A stretch of DNA of 64,000 bases, taken from contig NZ_JACXXJ020000005.1 in the NCBI RefSeq assembly GCF_014926405.1, positions 687,001 through 751,000 of the forward strand, given 5' to 3'. The notes below the pieces were generated by a model. The model was not told the DNA's origin, searched no databases, and worked only from the letters and a program-made list of their open reading frames with translations. A program made the translations under genes and the position numbers. This DNA comes from Agrobacterium vitis. Its GTDB lineage: Bacteria; Pseudomonadota; Alphaproteobacteria; Rhizobiales; Rhizobiaceae. Below are positions 57,748 to 64,000 of this stretch, one piece after another; position 1 is the first letter of the stretch, and each line of letters starts with the position of its first letter.

Positions 57748-59145
57748 ATGACTTATGCCTCGTCCCAGCGCATTGACGCGCCCATTGAAAGTTGGCTTAG
57801 CCATGTTCGCGCCACGCTGGCGCTGGGCATTCCCCTGGCGGGTGCGCAACTGGCGCAGCTGGCAATCCACACGACCGATGTGGTGATTGTCGGCCGTCTC
57901 GGAGCCGAGTCGCTGGCGGCTTTGGTGCTGGCCGGGCAATTCTTCTTCACGGTGTTCATTTTCGGTTCTGGTTTCTCTATCGCGGTCATGCCGATGGTGG
58001 CCAATGCCTATGGCAAGGGCGATGTGCGGCTGGCACGCCGCTCCATTCGCATGGGTCTGTGGGTGTCGCTTGCCTATAGCGTGGTGACGTGGCCGCTCTT
58101 CCATTACTCGCGTGATGTGCTGCTGGCCCTGGGGCAGGTGCCGCAGGTGGTCGAGCTTGCCTCAAGCTATATTCGCATCATGTGGCTGAGCCTGCCAGTG
58201 GCGCTGATGTTTGCGGTGATGCGGGCGCTGGTCAGCGCTATAGGGCGGGCGCAGATCGTCCTCTATATCACCATCGCCACGTTGGTGCTGAATGCCGCCC
58301 TGGCCTACTGCATTGTGCTGGGCCATTTCGGCTTTCCGGCTTTCGGCATTCTGGGGGCTGCCTGGGTGGCGGTTTCGGTCAACGTCTTCGCCATGATCAC
58401 CATGGGTCTCTATCTGCATTTCAACAGTGTCACCCGGAAATACGAATTGTTCGTGCGCTTCTGGCGGCCCGATTGGGATGCGTTGCGCGATGTGATCAAG
58501 CTTGGCCTGCCGATTGGAGTGACGGTGTTGGCCGAAGTCAGCCTGTTTACGGCTGCCTCCCTGTTGATGGGCAGCATTGGCACGATTGAACTGGCTGCAC
58601 ATGGCATTGCCCTGCAATTGGCCTCCATCGCTTTCATGATCCCGCTGGGGCTGGCGCAGGCCGCCACCGTGCGGATCGGCGTTGCCCATGGGCGCGGCGA
58701 TTTTACCGATGTGGTGCGGGCCTCTATTACGGTTGTCTGCATGGCAGCCCTGATCTCGGTGATCGGCGGGTTGCTGTTCTTCTTTTTCTCCAATGAATTG
58801 AGCGGAATGTTCCTCGATCGGGGCCGCGGCGATGCGGCGGCGGTGCTGGATTATGCAGCGCCGCTGGTGGTGGTCGCCGGTATCTTCCAGCTGGTGGATG
58901 GCATGCAGGCGGTTGCCACCGGGCTGCTGCGTGGCCTGAAGGATGCCAGCGTGCCGATGGTCCTGGCGCTGATTTCCTATTGGCCAATTGGCTTTGGCCT
59001 GGCCTGGTTCATGGCGTTTCCCTTGGGGATGGGCGGCCTTGGCGTCTGGTTCGGTTTCCTGATCGGGCTTTCCAGCGCCGCCGTCATGATGGGGCTGCGG
59101 TTCTGGCTGCGCCTGCGCCACGAGATGAGGATGATGAGCCGGTAA
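57748..59145 (+). CDS. MATE-family efflux transporter
   Basis: A 465-residue multidrug and toxin extrusion protein with twelve predicted TM segments in two homologous halves. The first half has IPLAGAQLAQLAIHTTDVVI and VGRLGAESLAALVLAGQFFF; the second begins IKLGLPIGVTVLAEVSLFTA. Conserved acidic residues of MATE pumps are in IHTTDVV and AEVSL. ATG 57748 is chosen because upstream residues are basic and unlike the family. A clear terminator follows. Confidence 0.94.
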   Translation: MTYASSQRIDAPIESWLSHVRATLALGIPLAGAQLAQLAIHTTDVVIVGRLGAESLAALVLAGQFFFTVFIFGSGFSIAVMPMVANAYGKGDVRLARRSIRMGLWVSLAYSVVTWPLFHYSRDVLLALGQVPQVVELASSYIRIMWLSLPVALMFAVMRALVSAIGRAQIVLYITIATLVLNAALAYCIVLGHFGFPAFGILGAAWVAVSVNVFAMITMGLYLHFNSVTRKYELFVRFWRPDWDALRDVIKLGLPIGVTVLAEVSLFTAASLLMGSIGTIELAAHGIALQLASIAFMIPLGLAQAATVRIGVAHGRGDFTDVVRASITVVCMAALISVIGGLLFFFFSNELSGMFLDRGRGDAAAVLDYAAPLVVVAGIFQLVDGMQAVATGLLRGLKDASVPMVLALISYWPIGFGLAWFMAFPLGMGGLGVWFGFLIGLSSAAVMMGLRFWLRLRHEMRMMSR

Positions 59146-59185
59146 AGCTTTCTGGTCTTGTCATAAGGCTCTGCATGAGAATCAA

Positions 59186-59215
59186 ATAAGCCGACCAAGT
59201 GATTGGTCGGCTTAT
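59186..59215 (+). terminator. Terminator of the MATE gene
   Basis: ATAAGCCGACCAA / TTGGTCGGCTTAT, 13-bp perfect stem with GTGA loop, then GTTTTTTATG. It also lies near the end of convergent carA. Confidence 0.92.
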
Positions 59216-59241
59216 GTTTTTTATGGGCTATTATCTGTGGT

Positions 59242-60462
59242 TCAGCGTTCAGCCAAAGCCGGTTCGCCCTTCTTCTCGCGCACCATGTTGATGAAGCGGC
59301 GGAACAGGTAGTGGCTGTCTTGCGGGCCGGGCGATGCTTCCGGGTGATGCTGGACAGAAAACACCGGCTTGCCGGTCAGGCGCAGGCCGCAATTGGTGTT
59401 GTCGAACAGCGAAATATGAGTCTCTTCAACGCCTTCCGGCAGGGACTTCGAATCCACCGCGAAGCCGTGGTTCATCGATACGATCTCCACCTTGCCGGTG
59501 GTGAAATCCTTGACCGGATGGTTGGCGCCGTGATGGCCCTGATGCATCTTTTCTGTCTTGGCGCCCAGCGCCAGACCTAGCATCTGATGGCCAAGGCAAA
59601 TACCGAACAACGGGATGTCGGTGTTGATCAATTCCTTGATGACCGGCACGGCGTATTCGCCGGTTGCCGCCGGATCGCCGGGGCCGTTGGAGAGGAAAAT
59701 GCCATCCGGCGACAGCGCTAGGATATCTTCGGCGCTGGTATTGGCGGGCACAACGGTGACCTTGCATTTCAGGCCGGTAAACAGCCGCAGGATATTGCGC
59801 TTCACGCCGAAATCCACGCAGACGACGTGATAATCGGCATCCTTGTCAGCCAGTTCGGAAAAGCCTTCGTTCCAGACCCAGGGCTTTTCACCCCAGGTCG
59901 AGGACTGGCCGGAGGAGGCGACCTTGGCAAGGTCGAGACCTTCCAGCCCGCTCCAGGCCTTGGCCTTGGCCTTCAGCGCTTCGATGTCGAAATTGCCGTT
60001 CGGGTCATGGGCGATGACGGCGTTCGGCGCGCCGTTTTCGCGAATCCAGGCGGTCAGTGCCCGCGTATCGACACCTGACAGGCCGATCATGCCGCGTGCC
60101 TTCAACCAGGCATCGAGATGCTTGGTGGCGCGGAAATTGGATGGTTCGGTAATGTCGGCCTTGAAGATCACCCCGACCGCGCCGTGGCGGGCGGCGGGCG
60201 TCAGGTCTTCAATGTCTTCCTCATTGGTACCGACATTGCCGATATGGGGAAAGGTGAAGGTAACGATCTGGCCGAGATAGGAGGGATCGGTGAGGATTTC
60301 CTCATAGCCGGTCAGCGCGGTGTTGAAGCACACCTCGGCCTGAACATCGCCGGTGGCGCCGACGCCCTGACCTTCGATGACGGTGCCGTCAGCCAGAACC
60401 AGAAGCGCTGTCGGCTTGGTTGTTGTCCAGGCTGCGGTGGGCAATGGCGATGTTGCGGTCAT
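59242..60462 (-). CDS. carA: Carbamoyl-phosphate synthase small subunit
   Basis: A 406-residue CarA, the glutamine amidotransferase subunit feeding ammonia to CarB. The N-terminal domain has VCFNTALTGYEEILTDPSYL; the class I amidotransferase domain has FLSNGPGDPAA, LFGICLGHQMLGLALG (catalytic Cys) and VQHHPEASPGPQDSH (catalytic His/Glu). ATG 60462 follows AAGGAAC. Separated from carB by six genes. Confidence 0.97.
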   Translation of the reverse strand: MTATSPLPTAAWTTTKPTALLVLADGTVIEGQGVGATGDVQAEVCFNTALTGYEEILTDPSYLGQIVTFTFPHIGNVGTNEEDIEDLTPAARHGAVGVIFKADITEPSNFRATKHLDAWLKARGMIGLSGVDTRALTAWIRENGAPNAVIAHDPNGNFDIEALKAKAKAWSGLEGLDLAKVASSGQSSTWGEKPWVWNEGFSELADKDADYHVVCVDFGVKRNILRLFTGLKCKVTVVPANTSAEDILALSPDGIFLSNGPGDPAATGEYAVPVIKELINTDIPLFGICLGHQMLGLALGAKTEKMHQGHHGANHPVKDFTTGKVEIVSMNHGFAVDSKSLPEGVEETHISLFDNTNCGLRLTGKPVFSVQHHPEASPGPQDSHYLFRRFINMVREKKGEPALAER

Positions 60463-60799
60463 ATCCGTTCCTTTTCCAGCCGCTTGCCCCGGCCGATGCA
60501 AACCGGCGGCGCGTGGCTATCTGTGTGTGCCAGTATCTAAGTGTGCCAAGGCTCCTCGCGCAGCAAAAGATGCGCGTGCGGGAACCTGATGTCGATGTCT
60601 GTGCAGGCGATGGTACATAGACGAGAAGCGTGGGCCGGGTCAATTGTTCCTCAGGTAAAAGAGGTGTTTTCCCTTGAAGTCTTGAAAGACCCCCGCATTG
60701 CGCGGAACCTCCGGGAGGGGTATCACCACGCCTGAAGCGAGCCGCGATGCCGTTTGAACGGCGGCCAGGGGCTCCACAGTCACCCAAGGAGATGAAGAC
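60463..60799. other. Divergent region between carA and the YqeY gene
   Basis: 337 bases holding promoters for both genes. No gene, terminator or repeat was recognised. A short GCGCGCAGC...GATGCGCGTGC stem is visible near 60555-60580. Confidence 0.35.
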
Positions 60800-61255
60800 A
60801 TGCTACGCGAGGATCTGACGACTGCGCTGAAGGAAGCGATGAAAGCCAAGGATAGCCGCCGGCTTTCCACCATCCGCCTGGTGCAATCGGCCATCAAGGA
60901 CCGCGATATCGCCAATCGCGGCGAGGGCAAGGATGAGGCCAGCGACGACGACATCCTCCAGCTGATGGCCAAGCTGGTGAAGCAGCGTGAGGAATCGGCG
61001 AAGATTTACGAAGACAATGCCCGCCCCGAGCTTGCCGCCCAGGAGCGCGAGGAAGTGGCGATCATCAAGGGTTTCATGCCCGAGCAGATGGATGACGATA
61101 AAGTCCGCGAAGCGATTTCCGGCATTATCACCGAAATCAGCGCCGAAGGCGTGCGCGACATGGGCAAGGTGATGGCCGCTTTGAAAGAACGCTATGCCGG
61201 TCAGATGGATTTCGCCAAGGCGTCCGGCTTGGTGAAGGAGTTGCTGACGAAGTAA
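60800..61255 (+). CDS. GatB/YqeY domain protein
   Basis: A 151-residue YqeY-type protein, related to the tail domain of the amidotransferase GatB. It begins MLREDLTTALKEAMKAKDSR and has RLSTIRLVQSAIKDRDI, EEVAIIKGFMPEQMDDDKVR and KERYAGQMDFAKASGLVKEL. Free-standing YqeY proteins occur next to rpsU-dnaG type operons in many bacteria; here dnaG lies 2 kb further, past the bio genes. Ribosome site AAGGAGATGAAGAC. Function is unclear. Confidence 0.93.
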   Translation: MLREDLTTALKEAMKAKDSRRLSTIRLVQSAIKDRDIANRGEGKDEASDDDILQLMAKLVKQREESAKIYEDNARPELAAQEREEVAIIKGFMPEQMDDDKVREAISGIITEISAEGVRDMGKVMAALKERYAGQMDFAKASGLVKELLTK

Positions 61256-61277
61256 GGCTGAAGCCTCCGCATACAGC

Positions 61278-61303
61278 GTTGTGCGCCATAGATGGCGCAC
61301 AAC
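61278..61303. terminator. Hairpin between convergent yqeY and bioB
   Basis: GTTGTGCGCCAT / ATGGCGCACAAC, 12-bp perfect stem with a 2-base loop. No T run on either strand, so termination is uncertain; it could be a repeat remnant. Confidence 0.5.
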
Positions 61304-61347
61304 GGGTCGCTACTGCGCTTTATATCTATAGCGGCTTCCCCTTTTCT

Positions 61348-62334
61348 TTATTCTGCGGCGAGTGGCACAGCCTCGTGTGGCAATGGGCCGATGGCGGCAA
61401 ACAGCGCCTCGTCCTCACCTATTCCGGCATTGGGCGTGGTTAGCAGCGTATCACCGTAGAAGACTGAATTGGCACCGGAGACCAGGCAGAGGATTTGCGC
61501 TTCCCGATTTAATGTCGAACGCCCAGCCGACAGGCGAACCGTGGATCTCGGCATGACGATCCTCGCCGTCGCCACCATGCGCACCAGCTCCAGCGGATCG
61601 ATCCGCGGCATGGCGGCAAGCGGCGTCCCCTCCACAGGCACCAGCGCGTTGATCGGTACGCTTTCGGGATGCGGGTGCATGGATGCCAGCACCTGGAGCA
61701 TGGAGGCGCGATCGCGGATGGTTTCGCCCATGCCGATAATGCCGCCGCAACAGAGGTCGATGCCGAAAGAGCGGACGATGGACAGGGTTTCCAGCCGGTC
61801 TGCATAGCTGCGGGTGGTGATGATCTCACCGTAAAATTCGGGACTGGTGTCCAGATTATGGTTGTAAGCCGTCAATCCGGCCTCGGCCAGTTTCTCAGCC
61901 TGATGCTTTTCCAGCATGCCAAGTGTCACGCAGGCTTCCATGCCGAGATCGCGGACGCCGCGCACCATGGTCAGTACCGCGTCAAACTCCTTGCCATCGC
62001 GCACCTGCCGCCATGCGGCTCCCATGCAGAAGCGCTCGGCACCGGCATCCCTTGCTCGCTTTGCAAGCGCCAGCACGCTCTCCGGCTGCATGAGGCGATC
62101 CTTTGTCAGCTTCACCTCCCGGTGATGGGCCGATTGCGGGCAATAGGCGCAGTCTTCCGGGCAACCGCCGGTCTTGATCGACAGCAGGCTTGCCTTCTGC
62201 ACGGCATTCGGGTCGTGGTGGCGGCCATGGACAGCGTTGGCATGGCCGATCAATTCCAGAAGGGGCAGATTGTGAAGGGTGACGATCTCTTCCACGCTCC
62301 AGTCATGGCGAATTTCGCTCGCCGCCCCACTCAT
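61348..62334 (-). CDS. bioB: Biotin synthase
   Basis: A 328-residue radical SAM enzyme inserting sulfur into dethiobiotin. The radical SAM cluster motif is [16 protein letters not shown] (CxxxCxxC). Further motifs: [29 protein letters not shown], and [14 protein letters not shown] near the C-terminus. ATG 62334 overlaps the bioY stop by 4 bases (ATGA), so bioY-bioB is an operon. No bioF, bioD or bioA gene is adjacent. Confidence 0.97.
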   Translation of the reverse strand: MSGAASEIRHDWSVEEIVTLHNLPLLELIGHANAVHGRHHDPNAVQKASLLSIKTGGCPEDCAYCPQSAHHREVKLTKDRLMQPESVLALAKRARDAGAERFCMGAAWRQVRDGKEFDAVLTMVRGVRDLGMEACVTLGMLEKHQAEKLAEAGLTAYNHNLDTSPEFYGEIITTRSYADRLETLSIVRSFGIDLCCGGIIGMGETIRDRASMLQVLASMHPHPESVPINALVPVEGTPLAAMPRIDPLELVRMVATARIVMPRSTVRLSAGRSTLNREAQILCLVSGANSVFYGDTLLTTPNAGIGEDEALFAAIGPLPHEAVPLAAE

Positions 62335-62909
62335 TGCTCCGTCTCCTGCTGGCGTTTTGCCTTTGGTGGCCACTGGCTGGCGATCAGCGCCGCAAGCACA
62401 CATTTCACCACGTCGCCGCCCAGAAAGGGCAGGAGGCCAACGGTCAGCAGTGTTGCGGCAGGAACGAAGAAGACAAGCCATGCGAGACCTGCCGCATAGA
62501 CCAATGCCAGACCAGCAAAACTGGCAACAAGGTGCATCGCCAGCCCGCGTCCATGGCCGATCAAACCGGTTAGCCACGCCGCAAGCCAGTATCCGGCAAG
62601 ATAGCCACCGGTTGGCCCCATCATATAGGCAAGGCCGATGCCGCGTTCCGGAGAGCCGGAAAACACGGGCGCACCAACAGCACCGACGGCCAGGTAGGTG
62701 GTGAAGATGGTCAGCGACATCTGCGGCCCAAGCATCAGCGCGAACGCCATCACCGCAAAGGTATGCAGTGTCATTGGGACCGGCCAGAAGGGGATTTGCA
62801 CTTTGGCAGCCAAGGTCATCAGCAGCACACCGGCTGACACAACTATTATTTTATCGATAAAAATTGAAAATTTATTCTTATTGGTTCGAGAAAGAAGAGA
62901 AATGTCCAT
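62331..62909 (-). CDS. bioY: Biotin transporter BioY
   Basis: A 192-residue BioY, the substrate-binding membrane component of biotin uptake. Six TM segments with the conserved [34 protein letters not shown] and [13 protein letters not shown]. The start ATG 62909 follows TTGGAGACGAC. The promoter carries TTGACA (minus strand) and a BioR-type operator; a second such sequence lies inside the gene. No BioMN genes are adjacent. Confidence 0.95.
   Translation of the reverse strand: MDISLLSRTNKNKFSIFIDKIIVVSAGVLLMTLAAKVQIPFWPVPMTLHTFAVMAFALMLGPQMSLTIFTTYLAVGAVGAPVFSGSPERGIGLAYMMGPTGGYLAGYWLAAWLTGLIGHGRGLAMHLVASFAGLALVYAAGLAWLVFFVPAATLLTVGLLPFLGGDVVKCVLAALIASQWPPKAKRQQETEQ
62851..62860. promoter_or_regulatory. 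Second BioR-like sequence inside bioY
   Basis: TTATCGATAA, identical to the promoter site, within codons for Phe-Ile-Asp-Lys. It may be a real internal site or chance, as the codons explain it. Confidence 0.4.
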
Positions 62910-62941
62910 GTCGTCTCCAATTTTTTGTCTATTTTAAAAAA

Positions 62942-62977
62942 TTATCGATAAAATATCGGGCGTGGGCTTAATGTCAA
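62942..62977 (-). promoter_or_regulatory. bioY promoter with BioR operator
   Basis: On the minus strand, TTGACA (complement of 62972-62977), 16 bases, TATTTT (62950-62955), with TTATCGATAA (62942-62951) overlapping the -10 and start. This matches the BioR site consensus TTATMKATAA; BioR is a biotin-responsive GntR repressor in alphaproteobacteria. Confidence 0.8.
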
Positions 62978-63212
62978 TCCCGACACTCGCTCATCCGGAG
63001 CCGTTGTCTCTTTTTGAGGCCCGGTGATTTCCCTCATTGTCGACTGGGATGTGCCCTTATGATGGGCGAAAGGCCGGAAAGGGATTGGAGACGCTGGAGC
63101 TTGGAAGGCGCAAAGGGGGAAGCGCATGTGAATAGCGGGTACATTCCATGAAAGCCGTGGCGCTTGTCTTTCATACCTCCTATATAACCAGATCATTCCT
63201 CAAGGTTGCCCA
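62978..63212. other. Divergent region between bioY and dnaG
   Basis: No gene. It holds the dnaG promoter region. No other strong hairpin or repeat was seen. Confidence 0.35.
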
Positions 63213-64000
63213 ATGCGCTTTTCAAACGACTTTCTCGACGAGATCCGCGACCGCGTGCCGATTTCGGCCGTGATTGGCGCGCGTGTGCCGTGGGATCGCA
63301 AGAAAACCAACGTGTCGCGCGGCGATTACTGGGCCTGCTGCCCGTTTCACGGCGAAAAAAGCCCGAGCTTTCACTGTGAGGATCGCAAGGGCCGTTACCA
63401 TTGCTTCGGCTGCGGGGTGTCCGGCGATCATTTTCGCTTTCTGACCGATCTGGAAGGCTTGAGCTTTCCAGAGGCGGTCGAGCGGATTGCCGACATGGCC
63501 GGTATCGCCATGCCCAAGGTGGATGTGCGCGACATAGAGCGTGAGCGCGAGCGCACCAGCCTTCAGGACGTCATGGAAATGGCCACGCTGTTTTTCCAGG
63601 ACCAGCTGCAAGCAGCCCAGGGCGCCAAGGCCCGGGCCTACCTGCGGGAGCGCGGGCTTTCGGGCCGCACCATCGAGACCTTCCGGCTGGGCTATGCGCC
63701 GGAAAGCCGCAACGCGCTGAAGGAACATCTGGCTGGCAAAGGCGTGCCGAAGGAGCAGATCGAGGCTTGTGGGCTGGTGGTGCATGGGCCGGATATTCCG
63801 GTCTCCTATGACCGTTTCCGCGACCGGATCATGTTTCCGATTCTGTCTTCCCGCGACAAGGTGATTGCCTTTGGCGGTCGGGCGATGTCGCCGGATGCGC
63901 CAGCCAAATATCTCAATTCCAACGAGACGGAACTGTTTCACAAGGGCAATGTCCTCTATAATTTCTCCCGCGCCAGGCGGACGCTTCAGGGTGCCGATGG
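63213..64000 (+). CDS. dnaG: DNA primase, 5' part (runs off the window)
   Basis: At least 262 residues of DnaG, which makes RNA primers at the replication fork. The N-terminal CHC2 zinc finger is GDYWACCPFHGEKSPSF (residues about 37-53) with RKGRYHCFGCGVSGDHF. Next is FLEGLSFPEAVERIA-type segment (LTDLEGLSFPEAVERIADMA). The Toprim region starts after YDRFRDRIMFPILSSRDKV and IAFGGRAMSPDAPAKYLNS. ATG 63213 has CAAGGTTG upstream. The gene continues past the window. Confidence 0.96.
   Translation, partial: MRFSNDFLDEIRDRVPISAVIGARVPWDRKKTNVSRGDYWACCPFHGEKSPSFHCEDRKGRYHCFGCGVSGDHFRFLTDLEGLSFPEAVERIADMAGIAMPKVDVRDIERERERTSLQDVMEMATLFFQDQLQAAQGAKARAYLRERGLSGRTIETFRLGYAPESRNALKEHLAGKGVPKEQIEACGLVVHGPDIPVSYDRFRDRIMFPILSSRDKVIAFGGRAMSPDAPAKYLNSNETELFHKGNVLYNFSRARRTLQGAD

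Overview
The window is a chromosomal segment from an alphaproteobacterium of the family Rhizobiaceae (Agrobacterium, Allorhizobium or Rhizobium type). This rests on protein resemblance and on gene order. Rhizobial signatures are the prs / rplY / pth / ychF set, the lgt-midA-pgeF-M24 run, trxB-lsrB next to an arsR gene with two small RNA genes between them, lpcC next to greA, a BioR-type operator at bioY, and typical rhizobial palindromic intergenic repeats. No IS element, prophage, CRISPR array, rRNA or tRNA was seen. Most of the window is core genome.

Layout. 1-7.3 kb: the end of an exported protein, ychF, clpS (second ClpS type), then a minus-strand run of a membrane GGDEF/EAL protein, an orphan periplasmic binding protein, pth and a GNAT acetyltransferase, followed by rplY. 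7.6-11.9 kb: an accessory module with an AcoR-like regulator lacking its AAA+ domain, an aldehyde dehydrogenase and a DUF779 protein, with a strong palindromic operator and two repeat elements, then an unknown winged-helix protein. 12.3-19.4 kb: prs, a methyltransferase, a lipoprotein, an M24 hydrolase, pgeF, midA and lgt. 19.7-26.6 kb: a UbiK-like protein, ybjN-proC-csaA, a MarR / response regulator / histidine kinase set, a small membrane protein, an MBL hydrolase and a cold-shock protein. 27-33.3 kb: a DMT transporter, aspartate aminotransferase, OpgC-type membrane protein and Ca2+/H+ antiporter. 33.4-40.2 kb: LysR with a divergent NAD(P)-binding protein, an old yellow enzyme with ArsR, the tandem AbcR small RNAs, lsrB/vtlR, trxB and an Lrp regulator.

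40.2-46.8 kb is a surface-polysaccharide region: glycosyltransferase-like proteins, a sulfotransferase, a GT25 enzyme, LpcC, then greA. 47-64 kb holds a DUF2235 hydrolase, carB, a 2H phosphoesterase-like protein, a GST, a YpfJ zinc peptidase, an aldo/keto reductase with divergent LysR, a MATE transporter, carA, a YqeY protein, bioY-bioB and the 5' part of dnaG.

How the parts work together. carA and carB encode the two subunits of one enzyme but lie about 7 kb apart. bioY and bioB form a compact biotin unit under a likely BioR operator. The tandem AbcR RNAs sit directly downstream of lsrB/vtlR, whose relatives are known to control abcR2. The GGDEF/EAL protein with an adjacent orphan binding protein resembles the NspS/MbaA arrangement. 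Less explained items are the AAA-less AcoR module, a hairpin element family with compensatory base changes, a 140-bp imperfect palindrome, paired 15-bp palindromes upstream of ypfJ, and the sulfotransferase-containing polysaccharide genes.
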